Shown here: one piece after another, positions 9,411-19,300 of the stretch
Position numbering within the stretch: position 1 is the stretch's first letter
How the letters are laid out: each line of letters opens with the position of its first letter
Assembly: GCA_018398765.1 (NCBI GenBank)
Contig: JAHBMJ010001058.1
Location: forward strand, 7,501-36,332
DNA from: Chromera velia
Lineage: Eukaryota > Sar > Chromeraceae
Direction of reading: 5' to 3'
DNA length: 28,832 nucleotides
Notes under the pieces: generated by a model
What the model was told of the DNA's origin: nothing
The model's database searches: none
What the model saw: the letters and a program-made list of their open reading frames with translations, nothing else
Program-made: the position numbers and the translations under genes

Positions 9411-9912
9411 GAAAGACACTGCATGCATGCGTGGGCTGGGGTATTTCTATTTTATAAGTGCCCCCCATTTCGCTTTCCGGGGCCACAGATTTCGCAAGTG
9501 TGAGAGCTAGTTTGTGTGAGAGCTAGCTTGCGTGAGCTTGCTGGATGTAGCGGCGTGGGGGGGGGGCGCGGGCGGGAGCGACGGTGTGGGAGGCTTAATT
9601 TTGTTTTCTTTTTTTTTTTNGGGGATCGAGGAAATAAATTTTAACATCCATAGTCTAAGCTTTCTTGTCCCCAGCTGTTTCATAAATCAAAATCATCAAG
9701 CCTTTCTCTATAAATCTACTTGTACAATACCGTATGTAATGTACTTTTTTTTTACCAACACATTTTTAATTGTAGCTAGAATTGTAGTTTCCCAACAGTA
9801 TGTAACATACTAGTCGGATCATCATATCTTAGAAGTTAAGCCACAATGATAATGATGGGGCAATAAAGCATTGTCCTAGACTCATGCATTGTATGATGGC
9901 CTATAGACCGAT

Positions 9913-9961
9913 TAATGATTAATAATAATGATGATAATGATGATGATGATGATGATGATGG
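9913..9961. repeat. (ATG/ATA)n trinucleotide microsatellite
   Basis: Uninterrupted GATGATGAT run preceded by TAATAATGATGATAATG. Simple sequence. Confidence 0.95.
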
Positions 9962-9999
9962 AAGGCCCAACATCCACGTGTGTGCGCTTTTCTTGAGCA

Positions 10000-10090
10000 T
10001 CGCATAGTGTCGCACATCGAACGCTCGGCATTGGTATTGAAGCAGAAGGTTAATCCTCGTAACATAAATCCTATCACATCATATCCTAAG
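10000..10090 (+). repeat. Dispersed repeat family, copy 1
   Basis: Contains CGAACGCTCGGCATTGG followed by a TTAATCC/ATAAATCC tail. The same order of words (CTCGGCA-TG, then GAAGGCCAATCC-like, then ATAAATCC) appears at 10900-11010 (+) and 25555-25690 (-). This looks like an old short interspersed element. Confidence 0.45.
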
Positions 10091-10205
10091 GTATTTTAGG
10101 GTTAAATATGAGTTTAAAAGATAATTCAATGTTTTTGTTAGTTGATAGCTTTACTGTACATGCCTTTATATCCTAGGTACATGTGATCTATAAAGTTTCA
10201 TGGTG

Positions 10206-10650
10206 ACTCTGAAAAGTGTGAAAGAAAAGAGAAGTGAACTCTCGATTTCCCTTTCATTTTTCTTCTCTGTTTGAAAGTTTCTTTTCTGCAACTCTCTCTG
10301 TTATCTCACTCTTTTTGAGTCGGACAGAACAACAGAAAGCAACCCACAAGAAGAGAAAGGGTCTTCCATTCCTCTTTGTGCGTCTCAGAAAAAGAATATT
10401 CTTGATTACTCAGAAAAGTGTGAAAGAAAACAGAAGAGTACTTCTTTCTTTTTCTCACTTAGTCTCAATTTTTCGTTCTTTTTTCTCGCTCTGGTTGAAG
10501 TTTCCTTTTTTGTTACTCTCCCTGACAGTGTTACTTCATCTTTCTGAGTCAGACAGAACGACAAGAAGCAACCCATAAGAAGAGAGAGGGCTTTACCGTT
10601 CCCCTTTCTGCGTCTCAGGAAAAGAAACGTTCTTGGTTACTCTGAAAAGT
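10206..10650 (+). repeat. Tandem duplication, units of about 202 and 231 bp
   Basis: Units start at ACTCTGAAAAGTGTGAAAG (10206), ACTCAGAAAAGTGTGAAAG (10408) and a third start ACTCTGAAAAGTATGAAA (10639). Within each unit come a CTTTC/TTCTC-rich half, then GAGTC(A/G)GACAGAAC, CAACCCA(C/T)AAGAAGAGA and TGCGTCTCAG in the same order. The copies differ by roughly a tenth to a fifth of bases. An open frame across 10234-10578 spans both units and is not supported as a gene. Confidence 0.85.
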
Positions 10651-10899
10651 ATGAAATAAACGTGTTCTCTCTCTCACTTGGTCTTAATCTCTTCTCTCAA
10701 TTCTTTTTCTCCTTTTCACTCTTGCGTTTCAGCACTAAAAGTCATTTTGCTTTTGGCAGCCTTTTGCCCCTCTGCCAGATGGCGTCAGATTGGAACGAGA
10801 AAGCCATTCAGATAAAGGAAAAATGATGCCGCATATGTTTTTTCTTCAATTATAAACCGTTTACGGCACAGGCTAGACCTGTGCGGGCCGGCCAGGGAG

Positions 10900-11010
10900 G
10901 TCTGATGCGTCTGGACACTTTCCTTGAGAGCTGCATGTCGGATATTCGGCATTGGGGCGAGAGGCCAATCCTTCGGATATAAATCCTAATCCTAATCCTA
11001 ATCCTAAAGT
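10900..11010 (+). repeat. Dispersed repeat family, copy 2, with (CCTAAT) tail
   Basis: Shares TTCGGCATTGG, AGAGGCCAATCCTTC and GATATAAATCC with the copies at 10000 and 25555. It ends in four CCTAAT units (about 10987-11008), like the simple 3' tail of a retroposed short element. Confidence 0.5.
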
Positions 11011-11013
11011 AAA

Positions 11014-11875
11014 ATAAAGTTTAAAGTCTGGTTTCAGTCTGTAGACTCTAAAATCTATAACTTTGAAAACATACTTTATAAAAGTTTTTTGCTAGGCGAC
11101 GCACAGTGGTAAAAAAAAAAAAAAAAATCTGAAAACGTCTGTTCTTTTTTTTAAAAAAAAAATTTTATTGTATATGTAAAAAAAAATAAAGGTTAAATAA
11201 CTAGCTTCAACTAGAGTTTGAATCATATCTAGGATCCCAGTTTCACTTTTAGCTTGGTAAACGCTTAAAAGGATTGACCAAGACTAGCTTCGACTAGAGC
11301 TTCGAAACGTATATCGTCCTAGATATCGTTAAAGAGCCAGTCAAAGAACTTCTCCTCTGTCTGCTCTTCTGTCTGCATCCATGCATCCATCCTTCTTATC
11401 ACTCTTTGCATAGGATAAAAGAAAGCCCCCTTTTCCCTTCGCCTGCCCGCTTGCTTTTATCCCTGTAATCCCCTTTTACGATGGTCGCTGCTATGGTTGA
11501 AACTAGGGTAATCCCCTTTTGAGAACTAGGGTTGAAACTAGGGTTGAAAGATGTTTAAAACTTTGAGTTGAGGAATAAGTTCGCGAGGAAGTTAGTTTAA
11601 AAGTACTTCTAAAAGGTGCTCCTCTAGGTGCTCCTAGAGGTGCTCTAGGAAATCCTTCGTAGAAAAAAAGAAAAAAAAAAAATCTGGAAAGGTCTATATT
11701 TTTTTTTTTTTTACCACTGTGCGTCGCCTAGGTTTTTTGCCATACATAAAAAAATGTTTTCAAAGGCCAAACAATCCTAAACAACACATGAATCTGTTGA
11801 AGCTTTTGATTCTTAAAGTTTCAAAACCATGCAAAAAAGTTTTAAAGTCTAAAGTCTGTGGTCAGACTTTATTAA
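11014..11875. repeat. Older inverted-repeat element hosting a younger insertion
   Basis: The left arm (about 11014-11075) reads AAAGTCTGGTTTCAGTCTGT ... TTTGAAAACAT. The right arm (about 11750-11872) reads, on the other strand, AAAGTCTGACCACAGACTTT ... TTTGAAAACAT. The arms are imperfect reverse complements flanking the 640-bp transposon at 11092-11731, so the latter appears nested in an older palindromic element. The boundaries are approximate. Confidence 0.45.
11092..11731. mobile_element. Non-autonomous DNA transposon with 8-bp target duplication (hAT-like)
   Basis: The terminal inverted repeats begin CTAGGCGACGCACAGTGGTA and continue into A runs. The right end is the exact reverse complement (TACCACTGTGCGTCGCCTAG). 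Both ends are flanked by GTTTTTTG (11084-11091 and 11732-11739), an 8-bp direct target duplication. At 640 bp there is no transposase frame. Inside are degenerate repeats such as ACTAGCTTC(A/G)ACTAGAG (11201 and 11284) and AACTAGGGTTGAAA. The 8-bp duplication fits the hAT superfamily. The class is inferred from structure only. Confidence 0.85.
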
Positions 11876-12721
11876 TATATAATAAATAATTATTATCAAA
11901 ATAACTTTACAGATCACACCTAGTTTACACCGTATTTCAATTGCAACTATGCTAAATTCAATGAACAATCATCAAGCTATTCTTTTTCTCATTAAAGTTA
12001 TTAAAACATAAAGTGCCGACAAAGAAGAATCTCTATTGTCAAGGCGTCGGTGCTGCGTTTGCCCACATCAGGTAGTTGCTAAGCCGGCGTCAGTCATTTA
12101 ACAATCTGCCTTGCATGTTATGACTTGCTGAACGCTCGACGCCTATCATGGGCCGGTCGATGGCGTGTGATGATGATGAAGACGCGAAAAAAGGGACCAC
12201 GAAAAAGCCTTGTCGAGGTGCCTGGCGCTCTCGCTCTTTCGCTCCCTGTCGCTCTTTGGCTTTCACATGCGCGTCACTGTGTCTCTGAATATTTTCTTCG
12301 GAGAGATGGCAGTCAATCCACATCTGGACGATAAAAAACACATGCAGGACAGAAGGAGAATGAAGTCCGAATGGAAACATCAAAAGGGAGACGCAGCTAG
12401 GCGCCGAGGCGGTGTGGAGGGAAGAAGTGCCAGATAGGGAGAGAGAAAGAGGCACAGGGAACGGAAGACACGTACAGGGGACAGTCAGACGGACAGTGGC
12501 TGTCTCCGTCTCCGTCTCTCTGTTCGACCACCCCTTCGATCGATCGAGTTCTCTCATGCAGACTCTCTCTGTTCTCTTCCTTCTCAGACACTTAATTCAT
12601 GCATCCATCTTCTCCCCCCCAGCCCAACCGCACATCTCCACTTCTGTCTCCCGGCCTGCGACTCTTGAATTCTCTAAGAGCGCCCGCCCTCGCATCCATC
12701 GACCTCTTCATCAGATTTAAT
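11876..12721. other. Gene-free stretch downstream of the secreted-protein gene
   Basis: AT-rich to about 12050, then purine/pyrimidine-biased DNA (TCTCTCTG, GAGAGAGAAAGAGG). It should contain the 3' end of the minus-strand gene at 12722-14755. The open frames here are compositional. Confidence 0.45.
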
Positions 12722-13171
12722 TTAGCAGGCAGGCGCCATGCCCTGACAGCACTGGCAGTCATTCGCATCAGGCTCTTTGGACTTGCAGAGAGGGGCGGGG
12801 CACTGGGGGCCCGCGTAGTTGCCGCTGATGCACATGGTCACTCGGGTCTCCATCGAGACGTCGTCCACCTGCACCACGTACTGCCATCTGTTGAATCCCG
12901 CCGGGCACGCAGCCACGTTGATGGTCTGGGAGACGGAGGAGGCGCTCTTCAGGAACTCCTTCGTTGAAGTGGCAGTCTTGCTAGCGATCTCACCTGAAGG
13001 AAGAAAGGAAAGAGGGAGCCAACGGAGCGAGGGGAATCAGGATGCGGGAGTTGTCCTCACTCACTCACTCATACGCGCACGCATTCGGTTTCTCATTTAC
13101 TCACTCTTCACTGACGTACTAAAACCTCTCCCTCTAACGGACATATATACACTCACTGAAGTCCTCTTCCG

Positions 13172-13255
<84 letters not shown>

Positions 13256-13730
13256 GAGAGAGGCGGGCCAGACAGAAAAAGAAGAGAACAAAAGACAAAC
13301 CCGTGAACCCACGTACCTGAGATGGACGCAGGCCCGTAAGAGACCTCTGCCTTGACCCCCATGTCCAGGGATTCTGCCTTCTTCTTCGTGGACTCGCTGG
13401 AGGAGGATGTCGTGATCGTGGTCGTGGAGGCATCGTTGTAGGTGCGCTTCCAGTAGACCTTCACCTGCATGATCCACTCAGAGTCAGACAGACACGCAGA
13501 CAGAGACGGAATGAAGCAATGCAGGCAGGCAGGCAGGAAGGAGAGAATGAAGAAAGGGGAGAGCATCTGAGGTCGAATCGGCGAGGGCGGGGGCATGGCA
13601 GGACAGTGTCATCGGAAAGGAGAGAAGTGCACAAGCATACCGGGAGAAGGAAGAGACAACCATCAACCATCCCCCCTCTCCCACACACGCACAAAGAGAG
13701 AAATGGGGGGAAGGAAGAAAGAAAGAAAAA

Positions 13731-13780
<50 letters not shown>

Positions 13781-14755
13781 TCAAGCCACAAAAACACAGA
13801 CACAAGGAGGGAGACAAAGCAGGGGAAAGAGAGAGAAGGTCCATCTATCTGTCTACCTTGCAACATCCCTCCCTCCCCTCCCTTTCCTTCTGAAACTCAC
13901 CTTCGGGATCGGGGGGTTCCCTGCTGCCACGACGATCTCATATCCCTCATGCATATGATTCCAGCACCCACTGTACTGGCACGGCCACGCGGCCCCCGAG
14001 GGGTTGTTACCCGTGCTGGACTGCACCTTCAGGCACTGAGAGGGAAAGATGTGCTTCATCTTGTAGTAGCTCCCATCCTCGTAGAGACCCACGGAGCCCT
14101 TGCAGATCAATCCGGAGTTGAACCTCACCTGGATCCTGCAGTGAATTCAATCAGGCAGGCAGGCACTCGCGGTGGAGAGGGGATTGACCAGCTGGTGCGT
14201 GCACAGGGGTGAATGGATGGAAACAAATGTAAACAACACATCGGGAGAGGGAGAGCCACCACCCGTGCATCCTCTCTCCGTCTCTCACCTCTTGGATGTA
14301 CGCACGCACGGATTCACCACGCACAAACGTCCTTTGCACACGCACAAACGCACAACACGCTACAGCAAACAGGGGGGCGACACTGCGAAGGAGATCCGGT
14401 CGAGTACTTGCAAAGCGAAGTCAAGAGAGACAAAGCAACAGGTGTGACCCCACAAGGGCGGGTTTGTTGACTCCACATCACAACCTGCCTGAGGAACTTA
14501 CTCGCACATCTGGGCTGTGGCATCAGACACGTATTTGGAGTATTGGAGGGCGCCTCCTGAGACCTGGCAGCCGTTGTCTGACGAGAGGCCTTGGACGTAT
14601 CCGTCGGCTGCTCTCAGGACGAAGTAGTTCTGCGCTCCTTTCTCTTTGACAGCCTCCAGCTGAGTCTCTGCAGACCGCAAAGAGACGCCTGCGCACTCTG
14701 CCAGAAGCAGAACTGCTACAAGAAGAGAAGGACGAGATGCACAGTTGAGAAACAT
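12722..14755 (-). CDS. Secreted 302-residue protein, possible aerolysin-type beta protein
   Basis: Four exons: 14755-14502, 14135-13901, 13464-13317 and 12993-12722. All introns are GT-AG (GTAAGT, GTGAGT and GTACGT donors; CTGCAG, ATGCAG and TTCAG acceptors). The exons sum to 909 nt, 303 codons with the TAA, and the frame is preserved at every junction. Residues 1 to about 26 form a signal peptide (MFLNCASRPSLLVAVLLLAE). The exon 1-2 part is a Cys-containing, aromatic-rich head. Exon 3 opens with KVYWKRTYNDASTTTITTSS, a long Ser/Thr-rich alternating stretch. Exon 4 continues with GEIASKTATSTKEF and a Cys-rich tail (CQCCQGMAPAC). Ser/Thr-rich alternating strands in the middle of a secreted protein resemble the insertion region of aerolysin/ETX-MTX2-like pore-forming proteins. 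That assignment is inference and only moderate. It could equally be another secreted beta-sandwich protein. Introns 2 and 3 carry long microsatellites. It is divergent from the gene at 15503. Confidence 0.75.
13171..13262. repeat. (CT)n(CA)n(GA)n compound microsatellite in intron 3
   Basis: The CT run, CA run and GA run lie back to back. The CT and GA arms are reverse complements, so this intronic tract could fold into a hairpin with a CA loop. It is polymorphism-prone. Confidence 0.95.
13729..13780. repeat. (GA)n microsatellite in intron 2
   Basis: About 20 uninterrupted GA units flanked by GAAA/GGGA purine-rich DNA. On the transcribed strand this is a (CT)n polypyrimidine stretch, about 260 bases upstream of the exon 3 acceptor. 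Confidence 0.95.
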
Positions 14756-15502
14756 CGCAAGGCCACCCGAAGAGAGCAGAGGAGACAACCGAGTTTCACG
14801 AAGATGGAGACAGGAACGCAACCTGCTATACAGTGGCAAAACAGTCAGAGGCCTTTTACTGCGACAGGTGAGCGTCAGTTCAACACGTGCGAGTATAAAT
14901 TAGGATGAACCACGACAGAAAATGTCCATCAGAGGGATTCAATTGGCCGATCCACCGTGTGCTCACTATACTCAGTGTCGGGAGTGCCAGGACTCCCCAC
15001 GAGATCATTGGCCGGAACGCGAAGATTTGCACTGCCATGCAAGGATACGCTCATGCATGCCGTCTCCGCGCAAATTTGAGCATGATCCATGCAAATTCCA
15101 TGCATGCAATGTATCTCGATCTCAATACACAGCGTATCTTGTGTCACGAACTATATATGCATGTGTTGTTGTCAGACTCAGAGCACGTAGACGGAACTGG
15201 CTGAGCCTGGCTCTCTGCATCTCTCTGCCACATTCATCTCTGATCGAGAGGCAACAATCTACCCTGAGACACTTCTGTGCGTTGCGGTGCATTGCCCCGT
15301 ACACCTGCACACAGTTACAAAAGACAAGACCGCCCGATCACGCACATCTCCTTCTGCACTTGGAGTGCCGATTCTCAGCGAGGGTGCATGTGGCGCTGTG
15401 GAGGCGCGGTGGATTCCCCTCAGTTGACTCGATCCTCTCTCAGGTGTGCGTGCAGTCTCTCTCCCGTTTATCCCTCCCTCCTTTAGGTAATCAATTCACA
15501 AT
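14756..15502. promoter_or_regulatory. Shared upstream region of two divergent secreted-protein genes
   Basis: The 747 bp between the ATG of the minus-strand gene (14755) and the plus-strand ATG (15503) must hold both promoters. A TATA-like word (TATAAATT) lies at 14893-14900. TGCATGC words occur at about 15053 and 15102-15108, with a related ATGCATG at 15157. In apicomplexans TGCATGC is a known AP2-factor binding word. Its relevance here is inference. The promoters themselves were not resolved. Confidence 0.4.
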
Positions 15503-17175
15503 ATGGCTCTCCCGGAACTGGGTTCGATGAGTCGATCAGTCTCCTGTGTTTCTCTTCTCCTATGCGTGGTCGCCCTCCTGTGCACACAAGGAAGCGGCAG
15601 TCGCATTCGGGCATCTCTCTCAGGTGAGTTCGATTTTGCTGAATTTCCCCCTTTCCTCTGCCCTTGCTTCTTCACTCACACACACTTAGCTTCTTGAGAC
15701 CATACGCACACACATGCGGGCGCCTTCTGACATCTCAATGTGGGAAAGGATGGAAATGCATGTAGAGGGCCGTGAGCAGAGGTGAAAGCTTGCCAGAGGA
15801 AGATGTAGGAAGACGTCAGACAGGTGAATCTGAAAGAGGGCGATAAATGGGGAGGAATGGATGAACACAGGACATGGGGCGAGGAGGAGGATGCAAGAAA
15901 AGAACAGCCCGACGCGAGAGGGAAGGTGCGATCAAAAGGGGTATGCACGGAAAGGAAGAGATGTGGAATGAGATGGACCCACAGAGCTGGAGATGAATGG
16001 GTTTGTGCGATGAGGAATGGATGCCTCACAGACTGAAGACACAGGTAGAAAGACAGATGACTTGATGAATAGATCAGGGGTTCAGTGGATGCAAAGAAAA
16101 TGGATATGGACGGACGAACAATGGATGTATAGATGGATCGACAGATGAATGGAAAATCCAATGATGCGTCGATTGCTGTGCCCCCCACCTCCTCGAGGAA
16201 CATCTTCAAGTTTCATTCACTGGCAGAAGCAAGAGGAACGGCTCCACAGTCACTGTGACACTTTCTCCTTGAAATTTCGTGTTCTTTCGTTCTGTCTCTA
16301 TGTTGCCTTTGTTCTGTTTAAGGGGTGGGCGGGTCTCTATTTTCTGCATGCACGCGGCCACCATCTACGTGCCTTGAGCTTCCTTGGTCTTTCTTGTATG
16401 TTTCGTTCACGTTGTTTCTCTGTTCACTCCTTCTTTCCTTCCACCGATGTCCTTCTTTGTCTTAATTTCCTCTTCAGGTCACTTTTCCCTGGGAGCAACA
16501 AAGTCCGACTCTTCTTCATCTTCTGCCTTGGAGTATTCATACGATGAGATTCCGGGAGAGCCCTCCTGGAGGTCGACTGCCTGTGGGGCCTTCAAGGAAA
16601 GAGCAGTGGGTGTGAAGTACATCAAGTTCATCCTCGACGGAGAGAGCGCAGACTGCGACAGAGACCCGTTTCTGATGGTCTCTCTCGGTAAGGAGAAGGT
16701 GGAGAGCCCCGGTTCTGGAGAGCACAAAGTGTACGATACTCTCTGCAAGGCTGCCATGAAGCTGCCCTCGCTCCATGGGGCTGATGCACAGAAGAGTTCA
16801 CATGCTAGCTGTTACGACAAGTCCGAGTCTTGGGAGTTTGTGTGGTCCAGCTCCTGGACAGACGGCTTTTCATACGCAGACCTTACAGCTCGCATCGCAA
16901 AAGGGGTCCAGGAGAAGGTGGAAGTGCAACCTGAGGGCGCGGTGATTGCAGAGAAGGTGCTCGAGTCGGTCAGCGGGGTGGCAAAAGAGCAGGCCGACCA
17001 CCAAGCAGTGCAGACCGCCATAGACACGGCGGGAGGTCCCGTCAGTCGGCCCGTTTCCTGCACCATGCCACCAAAGGGGAAGTCTCTGACCCTGAAACAG
17101 AGAAAAGTGCAAATGCGGCACGTGTCCGGTGCAGTCACCGTGACTGCCTACACGTCTGACCACACATGTGGTTGA
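15503..17175 (+). CDS. Secreted 272-residue protein of unknown function
   Basis: Two exons: 15503-15623, ending CTCAG before a GTGAGT donor, and 16478-17175, after a TCTTCAG acceptor and ending in TGA. Together they give 819 nt, 273 codons with the stop. The 854-bp intron has no coding potential. The N-terminus is a signal peptide (MSRSVSCVSLLLCVVALLC). The ATG at 15503 gives eight extra residues before this, and the second Met at 15527 is an alternative start. The mature part has a Ser-rich stretch, a Cys-containing domain (residues about 55-135), a Trp-rich segment (SWEFVWSSSWTDGFSYADLT), then a long central stretch GVQEKVEVQPEG...VQTAID and a basic, Cys-containing end. No family is recognised. 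The order of segments resembles the divergent neighbour at 12722-14755, including GV-x3-V-x3-P and VSQTI/VQTAI. I infer distant paralogy. Confidence 0.75.
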
Positions 17176-17660
17176 CTCACCAGTGGTAAGCAATTGACTT
17201 TCTTGCCAGTGGTTGGCAGAGGTCGGCAAGGCGCGGTCGGTCTTCTCTGAGTACTGCAGCCTTTCTTTCGACCTCTTGCTGTTCGATTCTGTTCGACTCT
17301 GGTTTAATCTACTCAAATATATAGTATTATTACCTGGACGCTTTGAATGCATGGAAAAGGCTTGCTTATTTAAAAAGTGTCAGTTGTATATTGTTACGTA
17401 GTACGTACTGTTTAGTACTGTTCTAGGTCCTATTTAGTCCTATTGTACATAAATCTTGAAAAAAAGAGATGAACATTGAAAAAATAAATGTAAAACCAGT
17501 TAGAGTTTCTTTGAAAAGTATAAAAACGATGTTTATATCAATCATATAGGTTTTCATCTCAGTTAAATCTCTGTGACTCCCGTTATACTTCATAATAGTA
17601 AAATGATGATTGAGAGTTTTATCTAGGATTTTGTCATGCATGCCATATAATAGTAAAATC
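17176..17660. other. Gene-free AT-rich stretch after the plus-strand gene
   Basis: Probably contains the 3' UTR of the gene ending at 17175. No poly(A) signal can be assigned. The phrase ATAATAGTAAAAT occurs twice (about 17592 and 17647). Confidence 0.4.
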
Positions 17661-17715
17661 ATTTTTTCTACCTATGTCTATGCAAATAAAAGGATTCCAA
17701 TATTTAGTTATGACT
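17661..17715 (+). repeat. Diverged satellite monomer (block 0)
   Basis: TTTTTTCTAC, then ATGCAAATAAAAGGATTCCAA, then TAGTTATGAC follow the same order as the monomers at 19000, 20400 and 23100 (TTTTTTCTACGCAGA, AACGATCCCAATC, TAGTTGTGACC). I read this as an old left-hand unit of the same satellite, separated from the others by an insertion. Confidence 0.5.
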
Positions 17716-17753
17716 CACGAGGGTACGGCATGCATAATAAAATCATTAATCAT

Positions 17754-18984
17754 CCGCAATGCGGTGGCGGGTCATACAGATGTGCATGGACCAATTAGAA
17801 CCCGCCGCCAGACCTTAACCGGCTCAAAAATTTCGAGGGGAAAAGGAACAGCCCTCTGTTCCCTTTTCCCTCCTGGACTCAAAGCAACGACCCTAAAAGA
17901 CGTCAGTTCGCCTCTCTAGACTCTCTCTAGCGGCTTGGTATAGAAAAAACGACTCCCAGACTCACAGGGAGTCCAAAGAACGGACGTCTGAGGTCTGACA
18001 CCTGAAGAGGCCAAAGTAGCTTTCCTGGACTCAGAAGTTCAGAAAGGGCTGTGGTACATCAATGATGATAAAATGCATACCAACACGCTCCATCTAGTCC
18101 AGGTAAGTTAGTTCTAACAGGGGATAAGGAATGATTGATGCACTGTGGACTTTAACTGACAAGTCTGCTCATGAACAGAAAGATACACTCCAGATGGCGC
18201 CCTATGTCAAATTGCTAGAAGGGCTTTTTCCTTCTTGAGCACTTCAAACCTGTAGCCATCGCATAAAGGTACTGTCCAACACTCATATGCTCCTGTCTGG
18301 AGGGAAAGAGCAGGACAAAACCACTTACCGGGGGAGCTGGAGGTCGATTAATACCCCTGAGACGCCAATTCTCCACAACAGGAAGACAAAACAATCTCGC
18401 CTTCCCACACGCAGCAGACTTACCAGGAACCTATCCCGCTGGCCTGGGAGGATGACAACAGACATAGGGCATTGGGCAAAATTGCTGGGGATCGATTCTG
18501 CGGCCTCCTGGTAGAAAGAAGGAATGTTGCTTTGGAGGCCTGGGAGGTACTTTCCTGACTGGTCCAGACTGGAGCTGCCAAACACGCCAAAGCAGATCAA
18601 CTGCACCACAAGACTTCACCCCGACACAGAGGCAAGCTGTCTAGTACTAGAGGAGCGGAATTATGCCAGTCTGACTATCGGTACTGCTCTACACAACAAG
18701 GTAAACAGGAAGGGACGAGAGGACAAAATGACCCTTCTTTGTGTGTTGGTGTGCTTTTTGAACATTCTAAGCACAATTTCGGGATTTTGAAAGTGACCCC
18801 GGAAACTTTTGGCCGAAATTCTTGCACCAACGTACTCAGCGGCCTCCGGGGATCAATTGATGATTTGGTGCCTTCTAGGCCCTGGGCGCCGCCGGAATCG
18901 CGCAGACCGGCTTAACCGGCTCAAAAATTTCAGACCCTTCTAATTGGTCTATACACATCTGTATAACCACCTTCCGCGTTGCGT
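17754..18984. mobile_element. 1.23-kb element with 47-bp terminal inverted repeats
   Basis: Left end 17754-17800 and right end 18938-18984 are 47-bp ungapped reverse complements with about nine or ten mismatches. The shared core is ATACAGATGTG-AT-GACCAATTAGAA. Just inside each end lies a second block, AGACC(GGC)TTAACCGGCTCAAAAATTTC, that is in the same orientation at both ends (17810-17834 and 18904-18931). The element is flanked by satellite on both sides. No transposase frame is visible, and I could not define a target duplication. Confidence 0.6.
17837..17870. repeat. Strong hairpin
   Basis: GGGAAAAGGAACAG (17838-17851), a CCCT loop, then CTGTTCCCTTTTCCC (17856-17870): a 14-bp stem with a single bulged C. 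It lies just inside the left end of the 1.23-kb element. Confidence 0.8.
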
Positions 18985-18986
18985 TA

Positions 18987-19300
18987 AGTTGTGATCTGCT
19001 TTTACAATGCTTTTGTGTAGATAATTAATTTTTTTCTACATAAAGAAAACGATCCCAATCTCTAGTTGTGACCCGTTTTCGTGTAGATATTAGTAGATAT
19101 TCTTTTTTATGCACAGAAAACGATCCCAATGGTTAGCTCAGACTTAGCTGTGACCCGTTTTTACCCGTTTTTGCGTAAATATTTTTTCTACGCAGGAAAA
19201 ACGATCTTAATCATTAGTTGTGACCCGTTTTTACGTAGATATTTTTTTTTACGCAGTACTACACAGAAAAAACAATCTCAATCTCTAGTTGTGACCATTT
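18987..19300 (+). repeat. Hairpin satellite, block 1 (about 4.5 monomers)
   Basis: Monomer starts (AGTTGTGACC-like) lie at 18987, 19064, 19146, 19216 and 19287, so spacing is 70-82 bp, longer and more irregular than in block 3. Each monomer contains GTTTTTGCGTAG facing CTACGCAGAAAAAAC, a near-palindrome around a T-rich loop, then AACGATCCCAATCTCT. The last monomer is cut by an insertion at 19300. Confidence 0.85.

Larger units (their letters stand above)
8956..10200. other. Gene-free repeat-bearing stretch with one ambiguous base
   Basis: No gene is supported. It contains the inverted copy of a dispersed repeat (9300-9410), a small palindrome GGAAACCAGGTTTCC (9203-9218), a single N at 9620 after a T run (an assembly or sequencing uncertainty), and a trinucleotide microsatellite near 9913-9961. 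Confidence 0.5.

Noticed and set aside
9815-9846. 5S rRNA-like words (GATCATATC, TTAGAAGTTAAGCC)
   Set aside because: They resemble the 5S internal promoter region over only about 25 bp. The rest of the 5S sequence and its helices are missing, so this is at most a 5S-derived SINE scrap.
10234-10578. 114-codon open frame
   Set aside because: It spans two units of a diverged tandem duplication in pyrimidine-rich DNA, and the reading does not repeat coherently between units.
10987-11008. (CCTAAT) repeats as an interstitial telomere
   Set aside because: Only four units, and it forms the tail of a dispersed repeat with related tails at two other loci. That explains it better than a telomere remnant.
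12090-12720. Several 60-150-codon frames on both strands
   Set aside because: Mutually overlapping, rich in Arg, Ser and Glu, and lacking splice or domain support. They follow the purine/pyrimidine bias of the stretch.
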